From NCBI RefSeq assembly GCF_004377485.1, contig NZ_SNTY01000008.1, positions 1 through 64,000 of the forward strand: a stretch of DNA of 64,000 bases, in the 5' to 3' direction. This stretch comes from Alkanindiges illinoisensis (GTDB lineage: Bacteria; Pseudomonadota; Gammaproteobacteria; Pseudomonadales; Moraxellaceae). This document shows, one piece after another, positions 51,473 through 59,604 of this stretch (the stretch's first letter is position 1; every line of letters starts with the position of its first letter). The position numbers and the translations under genes are program-made. Below the pieces are notes generated by a model. It saw only the letters and a program-made list of their open reading frames with translations, was not told the DNA's origin and made no database searches.

Positions 51473-51764
51473 TGTATGTCGTACTCAAGAAAAACATGCC
51501 CGGAAAATCAGGCTAAAAAAAGGTAAAAACAGCAACCGGATTATAGGCAAAGCGACTTATTTAAGGGAGCTTTTAATTTTGTAAAAGTTCATGTGTCCAT
51601 CACATGGCGTCATCAACTGACGTGTAAATTAGAAAATAAAAATATTACATAAATTATTATTAAGGCTAATCAACTGTAAGAATAATTACCAATTGCCAGA
51701 ATAATCAGAAAAAATAAGTGGTTAAACTCCCATCATTGCTCAATAGATAGCAGAGCAATCCTAA
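51473..51764. other. intergenic region upstream of rep
   Basis: About 290 AT-rich bases between divergent rep and the frameshifted membrane protein gene. I see no gene or clear motif. Confidence 0.4.
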
Positions 51765-52390
51765 TTGAATGCAAAGCAGTGGCTTTTGTCAGGACTATTA
51801 TTATTTGTAGCAGCCATTGCCGTTGGGGCCGGTATTGCATGGTGGATATTAAATTACCTTGAAATTGGTTTGCCCATTCCAACCAGCAGCCGCAAATACG
51901 AATTACAGAGCCTGTGCAGGCCGAAGCAGATATTTATGATCCGCTGGAAGGAAATTACAAAACCCGAATCAAAATTGATACGCCTATTCCCATTAAATTC
52001 AATGTGCATTACAAGGGCAGTATCCCGGTCAAAACAATGGCAGAAATCAATGATACTACCGCGCTGGTATTGCCACATTTGCCCAAGATGCCATTAAAGC
52101 TTCAAGTACCGCTAGAATTTAACCTGCCATTTGATATGGTGATTCCGGTCAACACCACGCTCCGGTTTGCCTATGAAGGGCCAATCATGCTGGGTTTTGA
52201 CCAGAATACTTTAACCCGCCTGAATACGGTATTGCACACGCAAACACCGTTAAATCATACGATGCAGGTGCCGCTACTCACCAGTTTTAATGTCAGGGTT
52301 TATCCTGAGCCAAAGCCACTAGGTATGGTATTGGATACCCATTTGCATCAGCCTATTCATCAATTGCAGATCAGCCGAAATGGCAATTAA
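51765..52390 (+). pseudogene. frameshifted unrecognised membrane-anchored protein
   Basis: Two overlapping frames look like one gene broken by a missing base. The first (TTG start at 51765, no ATG available) has a short polar start and a membrane helix GLLLFVAAIAVGAGIAWWIL, then runs NYLEIGLPIP before going out of frame. The second reads on as QQPQIRITEPVQ...DPLEGNYKTRIKIDTPIPIKF and continues to 52390. One extra C near 51880, in the CCATTCCAACC stretch, would fuse them as GLPIP-NQQPQIRI. The rest is beta-rich and proline-rich, likely periplasmic. A sequencing error is as likely as a true mutation. Confidence 0.75.
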
Positions 52391-52393
52391 GCC

Positions 52394-52419
52394 TTAACCA
52401 GTCAGTGCTGGCTGGTTAA
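52394..52419 (+). terminator. terminator after the frameshifted gene
   Basis: TTAACCAG pairs with CTGGTTAA, with an inner CAG/CTG pair, followed by AAAAAT. It is only moderately convincing on the plus strand. Confidence 0.55.
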
Positions 52420-52578
52420 AAAATACTTTAGCTTTTTAATGGGTTTAAATACATTTTTATAGCCTGTTGTTTTTGAATAAAAAGTTTAAATAAACCTGAG
52501 CTAAATGCTTGGTTTTAAAAACAATAGTTTTGGGTTAGGGTAAAACAAGAATTAAGGCACACTGCTGAGGAAACAAAC

Positions 52579-53031
52579 ATGGCAATAATGTGGTCACCCG
52601 ACCTAGACACCGGCATTGAGGTGATTGACCGGCAGCATCAGCGCATTGTGGAATATATCAACCAGCTTGAGCACACCAAGAATCACCATGACCGTAATGT
52701 GATGAAACAGGTGCTGGATGATCTGGTGGACTATACCCAGTCGCACTTTGCCTTTGAAGAAAGTTTGCAGGAAGAAGCAGGCTACAAATATGCCAAGCCG
52801 CACCAGAAAGTGCATCAGCTTTTTATCAAGCGCATTAATGACTATCAGGAGCGTTTTAACCGGGGACAGGACATTACCGATGAGCTGCATCAGGTGCTGG
52901 TGACATGGTTAATTAACCATATCCGCCGTGATGATGCTGATTATGTTGGCTCGGTGAAGCAAAATATGATTGGTGTGATTAAGGCGCAGGAAGCCAAAAA
53001 CAAGAACTGGTTCCAGCGTTGGTTTTCATAG
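52579..53031 (+). CDS. bacteriohemerythrin
   Basis: Bacteriohemerythrins bind O2 at a di-iron site and act in oxygen sensing, storage or delivery. The 150-aa protein keeps all seven expected ligands: H20 in DRQHQRIV, H56 and E60 in SHFAFEE, H75 and H79 in KPHQKVHQ, H114 and D119 in WLINHIRRDDADY. There is no extra domain, so it is the stand-alone form. The C-terminus KNKNWFQRWFS is basic and aromatic. No partner gene is clear. GAGG lies ahead of the ATG. Confidence 0.95.
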   Translation: MAIMWSPDLDTGIEVIDRQHQRIVEYINQLEHTKNHHDRNVMKQVLDDLVDYTQSHFAFEESLQEEAGYKYAKPHQKVHQLFIKRINDYQERFNRGQDITDELHQVLVTWLINHIRRDDADYVGSVKQNMIGVIKAQEAKNKNWFQRWFS

Positions 53032-53092
53032 CAAGTATTGTCTAATACCAGGATCCTGCATAACAGCAACAGGGATAATAGGACAGGGAAGT

Positions 53093-53134
53093 CCAGTTTA
53101 AGTTTAGGATTTAAACAAGCGCTAAACTGGTTTT
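53093..53134 (+). terminator. candidate terminator after bacteriohemerythrin
   Basis: CCAGTTTA (53093-53100) pairs with TAAACTGG (53123-53130) and TTTT follows. The loop is long. Confidence 0.5.
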
Positions 53135-53289
53135 AGACGTACTGTCTTTATAAGAAAAATAATCTTTGGCAATTTCTGGTTTCGACGATTCTCTGCTTTC
53201 AAGCGCATATATTTTGGTCTAAAAATGTAAAAAAAACCGTCATTAATAAGCGTTTTGCATTAGCATTGGCGCAGTTAAAAACCAATGTG

Positions 53290-54384
53290 ATGTGGAATAC
53301 AACGCCCATGAATTCACCCGTAATATTGCGCGCAAGCAGCATATTGGCTGGCCTAACCATGACCTTGTTGCTGGCTGGCTGGATTGTTCCATTTATTCAG
53401 TTTAGCAGTGCCAGCCAGTTTGATTTCTGGTCGGTCTGGCTGCTGTGTATGGTTATTCTGGCGCTGCCATTTAGCCTGCTGGAAATTGCACTGGCCAAGC
53501 GCAGCAAGGCAACACCTTTACCTGCCCTGATGGTACTCACCCGCGAAGCCGATACCAAACCAGCGTGGCGGATTACTGGCTGGATAGCAGCAGCCGTAAT
53601 GGTGCTGCTTAGCGGTGGCTTGCTATATCAGTCGGCCAGCATGCTGTTTGAGGGCATGGGCCATAGCCCGGATGAGATGATGGGTTATTTATCCATTGGC
53701 CTGATTGTCGCAGGCGTGGTGTTGTCATTTGTGCCACGCGCTGTGCTGATTATTGTGGCTAGCATTGCGGTCATTATTGCCAGTATTTTAAGCTTTATGC
53801 AAATGGGTGTGGGCAACTGGCAATGGACTGCTTTTAGCTTAAAGGAATGGGCATGGGCGGTGAGTCTGGCGCTGATTGCCACAGGTTTGGGCTATGGCAT
53901 GTACTGGCAGCTGAATGCCAGCCAGCCAGTTGAAAAAGCCAGCAAAACTGCATTGCCAATCTGGGCAGGCCAATTGCTTGGCGGTGTAATGATTGCTGTG
54001 ATACAGGGCTTTCATGGCACACAAACTTTATGGCTATATGCCATTGCGTTGCTGGCTGGTGCAGGATTTTTAATTTCATTGCTACGCGAACAACTCCACG
54101 CGCGCGGTTTAAATATTGCGCTGCAATGGCTATTTGTACTGGCTGGCCTGCTGTTATGGCTGGTGCCCATGCAGCCTGTACTGACCACGTTAACTGTCAT
54201 TCTGGCACTAGTGGTATGCCTGCTGTATGCCATTTTTAGTGGCTGGATGATGAAAATTAGCCATTTGCGCAAGGCACTCAATTTTGAGCAGGAAGGGGTG
54301 TATAACCTGTGGCGCATTGCTGTGCGTGTGCTGATTCCACTGGCGATTATTGTGGCTCTTATTGGTCTGGTTTTACCGGCTTAA
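53290..54384 (+). CDS. polytopic inner-membrane protein resembling sodium:neurotransmitter symporters (LeuT fold)
   Basis: The 364-aa product (ATG 53290; TTG 53266 and ATG 53308 are alternatives, none with a good ribosome binding site) has about ten hydrophobic segments. Its N-terminal third recalls the NSS pattern: a first helix with RASSILAGLTMTLLLAGWIVP, then FDFWSVWLLCMVILALPFSLLEIALAKRS, where the FxLLExALA part resembles the conserved E-A-L-G region of NSS proteins. It is shorter than a full twelve-helix symporter and lacks an obvious sodium-site signature, so transport is only inferred. rnfH follows 18 bases later on the same strand, so they may be co-transcribed. Confidence 0.7.
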   Translation: MWNTTPMNSPVILRASSILAGLTMTLLLAGWIVPFIQFSSASQFDFWSVWLLCMVILALPFSLLEIALAKRSKATPLPALMVLTREADTKPAWRITGWIAAAVMVLLSGGLLYQSASMLFEGMGHSPDEMMGYLSIGLIVAGVVLSFVPRAVLIIVASIAVIIASILSFMQMGVGNWQWTAFSLKEWAWAVSLALIATGLGYGMYWQLNASQPVEKASKTALPIWAGQLLGGVMIAVIQGFHGTQTLWLYAIALLAGAGFLISLLREQLHARGLNIALQWLFVLAGLLLWLVPMQPVLTTLTVILALVVCLLYAIFSGWMMKISHLRKALNFEQEGVYNLWRIAVRVLIPLAIIVALIGLVLPA

Positions 54385-54402
54385 CTCTTCAGGACAAACT
54401 GC

Positions 54403-54726
54403 ATGGCTGAGCAAATCACCCAGGATAAAAAAATAGTGCAGGTGGCGTATGTAGATGCCACCGGACAATATCTGGTGAGTCTGGACTGGCAGGAAGCACT
54501 AACCGCCATGCAGGCGCTAGAGCAATCCGGCTTACTGGCAAAACTGCCTGCCGGACAAGCTTTAGCTGTGGGTGTATTTGGCATAAAAATCGACCAGCCT
54601 GAGCAGTATCTGTTGCAGGCTGGTGACCGGCTGGAAGTTTACCGTCCGCTCACCCGTGACCCAATGGCAGTGCGGCGCAAGCGAGCGCAAGCGCACCCAG
54701 TAGGGCGCTTAAAACGCAAGCTGTAA
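54403..54726 (+). CDS. rnfH: RnfH-family ubiquitin-like protein
   Basis: RnfH-family proteins are small beta-grasp proteins of unclear function, often near bamE and ratA. The 107-aa protein has VQVAYVDATGQYLVSL at the start, AMQALEQSGLLAKLP, VGVFGIKIDQPEQYLLQAGD and the conserved C-terminal RLEVYRPLTRDPMAVRRKRA. An N-terminal extension of about ten residues is present. The name refers to the family and does not mean an Rnf electron-transport role here. It follows the LeuT-like gene by 18 bases. bamE is nearby but reads the other way, with an FAD monooxygenase gene between. Confidence 0.85.
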   Translation: MAEQITQDKKIVQVAYVDATGQYLVSLDWQEALTAMQALEQSGLLAKLPAGQALAVGVFGIKIDQPEQYLLQAGDRLEVYRPLTRDPMAVRRKRAQAHPVGRLKRKL

Positions 54727-54853
54727 CCCATAAAACAACATCATATTTAAAATCATTCGCTGGCTTAATATTAAAAAAGTTTACTTGCCTAAGCGGTAAA
54801 AAATAGCAAATCAAATGATAACTTCAGTCCAATTATTGCTGCATAATTTGCCA

Positions 54854-54869
54854 GAAACCTTAAGGTTTC
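54854..54869. promoter_or_regulatory. 16-bp perfect palindrome upstream of the FAD monooxygenase gene
   Basis: GAAACCTTAAGGTTTC is a perfect palindrome about 50 bases before the start codon, with TACACT (a possible -10) just downstream. It looks like an operator for a dimeric regulator; which one is unknown. Confidence 0.45.
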
Positions 54870-54920
54870 TTCACTCAGAATTGCTACACTACAAACACAA
54901 TAAACTCTGATAACTGAATA

Positions 54921-56219
54921 ATGAAAAAACAGCATATTGCCATTATTGGTGCAGGCACTGCCGGACTGGCACTCGCGCGCATTCTGGCGCACCAGCAGCA
55001 TGAAATCACAATCATTGAAAAAGCCAGTGAAATGGAAAACGTCGGGGCAGGGATTTTGCTGCAACCCGCCGGGCTGGCCGTATTTGAACATCTGGGTGTA
55101 CTGGATGAAGCGCTAAAGCTGGGTTGCCGCGTGAATGGACTCGAAGGCCAACTGGCTAATGGACATTTGCTGGTCAACAGTCATTATCGCGAAGTAGCAC
55201 CACACTGTTTTGGTTTGGGCATGCATCGTGCCAGCCTGTGTCATGTGCTGATGCAAAACCTGCAACACCCCAGTAATAATAGAGAGATGATTCACTGGCA
55301 CATGGGCACAGAAATTAGTGAAATTGTGCCCTCGGGCCAGCGTATGCAGCTTATCGGTCAGACCAGCAATCAGCACGCATTCCAACAGACTTTTGACGCC
55401 GTCATTATTGCCAATGGTGCGCGTAGCCAGTTGCGGCCAAAGCAATGGGTCAAACTGGACAAGCCTTATCCGTGGGGTGCTGCATGGTGCATTGTGCCTG
55501 CTTGTACTACGCTAGATGGCAATATTTTGCACCAATTCTATGATGGAGCCAGTACCATGATGGGTATTTTGCCAACCGGTGCTGTGCCTCAGCAGACTGA
55601 TCAGCCCTTATCCAGTGTGTTCTGGAGTATGCCCACGCCGCATATATCTAGCTGGCTAAAAGACAATAGCAACCGTGATATTTGGTTAAAATCCGTAGAG
55701 CAGCGCTGGCCAGTGGCAGCGGAGTGGCTAGCGCAAGTCGTGGTTTCGCATCAGCAATGGCTACCTGCGCATTATCGCGATGTCGTGCTCAGTCGCTATG
55801 GGGAAGGGCGAATTGGTATTATTGGCGATGCAGCCCATGCCATGAGTCCGCAACTGGGACAAGGCGTTAATATGGCCTTACTGGATGCCTGGGCACTGGG
55901 TAAGGCAATTGGACAGGCCAGTGAGTGGGACAAAGTCTGGGACAATTATCATCAGCAGCGCTTAAGTTCCATCCGATTTTACCAGTGGTTAAGCCGTACG
56001 CTTACCCCATTTTATCAATCGCACCGACGCGATCTGGGCTGGCTGCGTGATGCCGGATTTAGCTGGATGTACCGTATTCCATGGCTACGCAAGCAAATGG
56101 CGCATATCATTGCCGGGATTACGCGCAATCCATTGCATGACATGTCTCTGCAAGAAATTTCAAGGCCATTGATTGAGCAACAGTCGATAGACAGTAATAT
56201 AACCAGCGTGCAGGTATGA
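54921..56219 (+). CDS. FAD-dependent aromatic/UbiH-like monooxygenase
   Basis: Members of this PHBH/UbiH/salicylate hydroxylase-like group hydroxylate aromatic or quinone substrates with NAD(P)H and O2. The 432-aa protein has the FAD-binding GAGTAGLALARILA at residues 8-21 with IIEKAS at the end of beta-2, the GILLQPAGL region, the DG motif-like part near 150-165, and the C-terminal FAD block GRIGIIGDAAHAMSPQLGQGVNMALLDAWALG. The substrate cannot be assigned. A palindrome lies upstream. It lies between rnfH and bamE, which are often adjacent in relatives. Confidence 0.9.
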   Translation: MKKQHIAIIGAGTAGLALARILAHQQHEITIIEKASEMENVGAGILLQPAGLAVFEHLGVLDEALKLGCRVNGLEGQLANGHLLVNSHYREVAPHCFGLGMHRASLCHVLMQNLQHPSNNREMIHWHMGTEISEIVPSGQRMQLIGQTSNQHAFQQTFDAVIIANGARSQLRPKQWVKLDKPYPWGAAWCIVPACTTLDGNILHQFYDGASTMMGILPTGAVPQQTDQPLSSVFWSMPTPHISSWLKDNSNRDIWLKSVEQRWPVAAEWLAQVVVSHQQWLPAHYRDVVLSRYGEGRIGIIGDAAHAMSPQLGQGVNMALLDAWALGKAIGQASEWDKVWDNYHQQRLSSIRFYQWLSRTLTPFYQSHRRDLGWLRDAGFSWMYRIPWLRKQMAHIIAGITRNPLHDMSLQEISRPLIEQQSIDSNITSVQV

Positions 56220-56254
56220 CGTACCTGCAATTATATAACGTACAGCCCTAAAAA

Positions 56255-56284
56255 ACGCCAGACCGGATTTAGCCCGTCTGGCGT
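56255..56284. terminator. bidirectional terminator between the monooxygenase gene and bamE
   Basis: ACGCCAGAC (56255-56263) pairs with GTCTGGCGT (56276-56284). On the minus strand six T follow the stem, so it is strong for bamE. Confidence 0.85.
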
Positions 56285-56309
56285 AGAACTGAATGCTAAA
56301 TCCAGGAAA

Positions 56310-56708
56310 TTATAGCGGCGGCGCAGACAGGATGGCATCCTTGCTTTGTGGCAGGCCGGGCTGCTTTTCAGGCAGGGTTTCCAGACCTTCAATCCGGGTG
56401 ACAATGCCCTGAGCATCAAAATAAACCCGTAAATGCTGGCCGGAAGTGGCAGGCAGTTTGGCCTTGCGTGCATAAGTACCGGGAATGTAATTATACAGGT
56501 AGTCCCAGCGATCTGGATTCAAGGTATCCGTAATGGCTGGTGAGCCCAGCAGGAAACGTACCTGTTGCTGGGTCATCCCTACTTTAATCTGTGCGGCCTG
56601 TGCTTGCGTCAATGGCGTACCCTGCGGCACATCAATTTTGTAAACACCAAACACAGAACAACCCGAAATGATGGATGAGGCAAATAAAGCCAACATGATT
56701 TTTTGCAT
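56310..56708 (-). CDS. bamE: outer membrane protein assembly factor BamE
   Basis: BamE (SmpA) is a small lipoprotein of the BAM complex that inserts beta-barrel proteins. The 132-aa precursor has a lipoprotein signal peptide with the lipobox ISGC, where C17 becomes lipidated. The family core follows: KIDVPQGTPLTQAQAAQIKVGMTQQQVRFLLGSP, then RWDYLYNYIPG and LRVYFDAQGIVTRIEGL. A Pro/Leu/Ala tail is added. It is divergent from fur, a common arrangement. Confidence 0.93.
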   Translation of the reverse strand: MQKIMLALFASSIISGCSVFGVYKIDVPQGTPLTQAQAAQIKVGMTQQQVRFLLGSPAITDTLNPDRWDYLYNYIPGTYARKAKLPATSGQHLRVYFDAQGIVTRIEGLETLPEKQPGLPQSKDAILSAPPL

Positions 56709-56824
56709 TTTGCTACACTATCCCGTTAAATAACGATGCACACGGCGTAAAGGTCGATCATACTTTATTTGTGATTTAATTGCCCGTGACGTGTCAACAA
56801 TAGATTACATTGAGAGACATATTT

Positions 56825-57262
56825 ATGCCAATCACCAATCAGGACTTGCGTAAGGCTGGCCTAAAGGTAACCCTGCCACGCATCAAGATTTTAGAGTTAC
56901 TGGAAAACTCAAGTGATCATCATTTAAGCGCAGAAGATATTTATAAAACGCTACTGGAACAGGGCGAAGATGTTGGCCTGGCAACCGTTTACCGGGTGCT
57001 GACCCAGTTTGAGGCTGCGGGCATTATTGAGCGTCACCACTTTGAAAACAATCATTCCGTGTTTGAAATCATGCAGGAAGACCACCATGATCACATGGTT
57101 TGTCAGAGCTGCAACAAGGTTGTGGAATTTACCAATCCGGTGATTGAATCCGAACAGCACAAAGTGGCTGAAAATCTGGGCTTTACCCTAACTGGCCATT
57201 CCCTGAACCTGTACGGTTACTGCAATAAGCCCGAATGTCAGGATGCAGCACGTAAAAAATAA
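56825..57262 (+). CDS. fur: ferric uptake regulator Fur
   Basis: Fur is the iron-responsive dimeric repressor. Starting at ATG 56825 gives 145 aa; a TTG 15 bases upstream is in frame, but the sequence then begins unlike known Fur. The winged-helix domain contains LKVTLPRIKILELL and GLATVYRVLTQFEAAGI; the metal sites include EDHHDHMVC, CQSC and C-terminal CNKPEC. GAGAG lies nine bases before the ATG. The intergenic region with bamE is short, so the two genes share promoter space. A terminator follows at 57298-57326. Confidence 0.96.
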   Translation: MPITNQDLRKAGLKVTLPRIKILELLENSSDHHLSAEDIYKTLLEQGEDVGLATVYRVLTQFEAAGIIERHHFENNHSVFEIMQEDHHDHMVCQSCNKVVEFTNPVIESEQHKVAENLGFTLTGHSLNLYGYCNKPECQDAARKK

Positions 57263-57297
57263 CTACGCTTGAAGCTGGTTGTTTGTCTTTGCAAAAG

Positions 57298-57326
57298 CAT
57301 CTCTGAATTGGCTAGAGATGTTTTTT
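57298..57326 (+). terminator. terminator after fur
   Basis: CATCTCT (57298-57304) pairs with AGAGATG (57314-57320) and six T follow. Confidence 0.78.
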
Positions 57327-57469
57327 GCAAATCTGGTCAACATTAGCCTAAAACATGATAAAGCATTGTCCAAAGCCAGAATCGTTACCAAATACTAACA
57401 ATTTAATTTTTATCATTTCTCTTCATCAAGTTAGCTAGCACTGTGTTCTTGTGTAAAAATGCTAGGTAC

Positions 57470-57931
57470 TTAACTACTTTGCTGGATGTCTTCAAATACC
57501 GGCAGCATATCGCGAGCATTTAATACTTCACCGCATGCTGAACAGCACATCTCGGTTTGGGTCTTTTTGCCACAGCTTTTGTGAATATAGGAAACTGAGG
57601 CAAATTCACCTTGGTCATTGAGCCAGGAATTGCCCCAGTGACTAATGGCTAAAATGATGGGATACAGCGCCAAACCGCGTTCAGTAAGCCGATATTCATA
57701 ACGTTTTGGGGCTTCCTGATAGGCCACTTTTTCCAGAATTTTGGCATCTACCAGTCGGTTCAAACGTTCTGCCAGCACATGGCGTGTTATTCCAAGCTGC
57801 TTTTGAAAATCATCAAAGCGCCGGATTTTTAAAAAGCAGTGCCGGATAATCAGTAATGTCCACCGATCACCAAAAATTGCCAGACTGCGTGCGATAGGGC
57901 AATTTAATTCACCTTGTTCTTGCCATTTCAT
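57470..57931 (-). CDS. HxlR-family transcriptional regulator
   Basis: HxlR proteins are dimeric winged-helix regulators, often redox- or aldehyde-responsive. The 153-aa product starts at ATG 57931, where GGAGGG lies eight bases upstream, and begins MKWQEQGELNCPIARSLAIF; a longer in-frame start to 58015 is unlikely. The core is CPIARSLAIFGDRWTLLIIR, then RFDDFQKQLGITRHVLAERL and LEKVAYQEAPKRYEYRLTERG. The C-terminus has several cysteines (CGKKTQTEMCCSACGEVL), like a metal or redox site. It is divergent from the split hydrolase gene and may control it. Confidence 0.9.
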   Translation of the reverse strand: MKWQEQGELNCPIARSLAIFGDRWTLLIIRHCFLKIRRFDDFQKQLGITRHVLAERLNRLVDAKILEKVAYQEAPKRYEYRLTERGLALYPIILAISHWGNSWLNDQGEFASVSYIHKSCGKKTQTEMCCSACGEVLNARDMLPVFEDIQQSS

Positions 57932-58123
57932 GCCATACCCTCCGTGAGTTGATTTTAGCATAACTCTGCTTTCTGGTATCCCCATGGGCCAGTGCTGTCC
58001 TGATTTGATATTCACAGCAATTTACGAAAAACCTACTCTGGCCTATAAGTTCTAAAAAGCAACTTAAGTTTTTAATAAATTGTTTATTACCAAAATACCC
58101 TTCGTTCCAATGAGGTTATGACC

Positions 58124-58567
58124 ATGTTTCACTCTGTATCAGCACCTACAAAGAAAAGCATTCCAACTAAAATCAGCCGCACTAAAACCAATCTAACGCA
58201 AGCCAGGCAGATGCAAGCCAAGCCATCATTTCCGGTACGGCGAATGGATTATGAGTTTGCCGCCATGCCACGCTACTGGTTTGCCAATGAACCCTCCTTA
58301 ACCCATCTGTTTACTGGCATGTCGACCTTGTTTCCTGAGAGAGAAGCCTACTTTATGCGCTCGGTACGCGCCTTGCGTCACCAGATTCAGGATAATCCGC
58401 AACTGGACAAGGACATTGGTGCGTTTATCGGGCAGGAAGCCATGCATTCGAAGGAGCATCATGCCTTTCATCAAAGCGCTGAGCAGTTTGGGCTTGACCT
58501 GGCGTCAATGGAAAACGCAACTGGCTTAATCCTGAAAACCCTTGAAAAGTTATTAGGCAAAAAGTGA
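58124..58567 (+). CDS. N-terminal half of a split metal-dependent hydrolase family (PF10118-like) protein
   Basis: The family proteins are di-metal, mostly helical enzymes of unknown substrate. This 147-aa half, started at ATG 58124 (GAGG eight bases upstream), has a 40-residue Lys/Thr-rich leader and then FPVRRMDYEFAAMPRYWFANEPSLTH, and the metal site GAFIGQEAMHSKEHHAF. It ends LLGKK at a stop where a family member would continue. The stop overlaps the start of the C-terminal half (GTGA). By memory of the family, about 20-30 residues between the halves are missing. It could be a pseudogene or a working two-part protein. Confidence 0.75.
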   Translation: MFHSVSAPTKKSIPTKISRTKTNLTQARQMQAKPSFPVRRMDYEFAAMPRYWFANEPSLTHLFTGMSTLFPEREAYFMRSVRALRHQIQDNPQLDKDIGAFIGQEAMHSKEHHAFHQSAEQFGLDLASMENATGLILKTLEKLLGKK

Positions 58568-58992
58568 CCATGATGGACAGTGTCAATGAACTGATGACCG
58601 ATGATACCGTGCGTAATTTATGGCTATGGCATAGTGTGGAAGAAACCGAGCATAAGGCGGTTGCTTTTGATATGTACCAGCATTTATATGGATCAGGGTT
58701 AGATGCCTACTTGCACCGAATCATGATATTTAGTTTTGCATTGCTGATGATTACCAGCATGATGATGGGCTACACCGCAGTGCTGATGAAGCGTGACAGG
58801 CAATTGCTCAACCTGAAATCATGGAAAAAACTGGGCCAGATGATGGTGAGTAGCCACAAAATTTTCATTCCCAGGTTTATGGATTATTACCGGCGTGATT
58901 TTCATCCTAATGATACGGATGAAAGTGAGCTGGTTGCCAGGACTAAAGCCAAGCTTGGCCTGTTAAAACCAGCAGATGCTCTTGCTTGTTAA
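58564..58992 (+). CDS. C-terminal half of the split metal-dependent hydrolase family protein
   Basis: The 142-aa product starts with GTG 58564 overlapping the first half's stop codon; ATG 58570 is an alternative. AGG lies six bases before the GTG. It carries the second metal motif LWLWHSVEETEHKAVAFDMY, then a hydrophobic stretch (IFSFALLMITSMMMGYTAVL) and the typical MDYYRRDFHPNDTDESELV end. Together with the N-terminal half it covers most of the family domain except a short central part. No other gene follows closely. Confidence 0.72.
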   Translation: MTMMDSVNELMTDDTVRNLWLWHSVEETEHKAVAFDMYQHLYGSGLDAYLHRIMIFSFALLMITSMMMGYTAVLMKRDRQLLNLKSWKKLGQMMVSSHKIFIPRFMDYYRRDFHPNDTDESELVARTKAKLGLLKPADALAC

Positions 58993-59091
58993 TACTACTG
59001 CTACGCCTATGAGCCGTAAGTATTTTTACTATCAATCTCTTATTAACAAATTTATCTATTATTGATTTATCACTGAGCGGAAAGTTACCCC

Positions 59092-59523
59092 ATGAATCCA
59101 AAAGAAATGACTGGCTTGCAAATTATGCAGGCGTTTGCCCAAGGCCTGTTTCCAACTCCTGGAATTGCCAAAACCATGCCGATGGCACCTGTGGAAGTAG
59201 AGCAGGGTCGTGTGGTGTTTACAGCAACAGCCAATGAAAGTCATACCAATCCACTGGGCGGCGTGCATGGCGGTTTTGCTGCAACCGTGCTTGATTCAGT
59301 CACAGGCTGTGCCACGCATACAGTGCTGGCGGCTGGTGAGAGTTATGGCACCATTGACTTAAATATCAAGATGTGTCGTCCCATTCCGTTTAACAAAACG
59401 CTGCGTGCTGAAGGCAAGGTAATTAATGTCAGTAAAAGTCTGGTCATTTCCGAAGGCTATATTCGGGATGAAAACGATAAAATTTATGCATTTGCCACTG
59501 CAACCAATATGATTATCCGCTAG
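59092..59523 (+). CDS. PaaI-type hotdog-fold thioesterase
   Basis: The 143-aa protein has the hotdog fold signature HTNPLGGVHGGFAATVLDSVTG at residues about 51-72, with GGVHGG as the family core, and the strand block GTIDLNIKMCRPIP. Enzymes of this kind hydrolyse acyl-CoA thioesters, including those of aromatic degradation. GGAAAG lies eight bases before the ATG. It may belong with the enoyl-CoA and lipid genes functionally, but it is a stand-alone unit with a terminator after it. Confidence 0.9.
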   Translation: MNPKEMTGLQIMQAFAQGLFPTPGIAKTMPMAPVEVEQGRVVFTATANESHTNPLGGVHGGFAATVLDSVTGCATHTVLAAGESYGTIDLNIKMCRPIPFNKTLRAEGKVINVSKSLVISEGYIRDENDKIYAFATATNMIIR

Positions 59524-59544
59524 AAAAGCAGTAAAAATCAGACA

Positions 59545-59584
59545 TGAAAAAAGGCGATAGCACATGTTATCGCCTTTTTTTGTC
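59545..59584. terminator. bidirectional terminator between thioesterase gene and pilU
   Basis: AAGGCGATA pairs with TATCGCCTT, with an A-run on the left and a T-run on the right. It serves both convergent genes. Confidence 0.88.
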
Positions 59585-59604
59585 GCAGGTGAATACCTAA
59601 AAAA

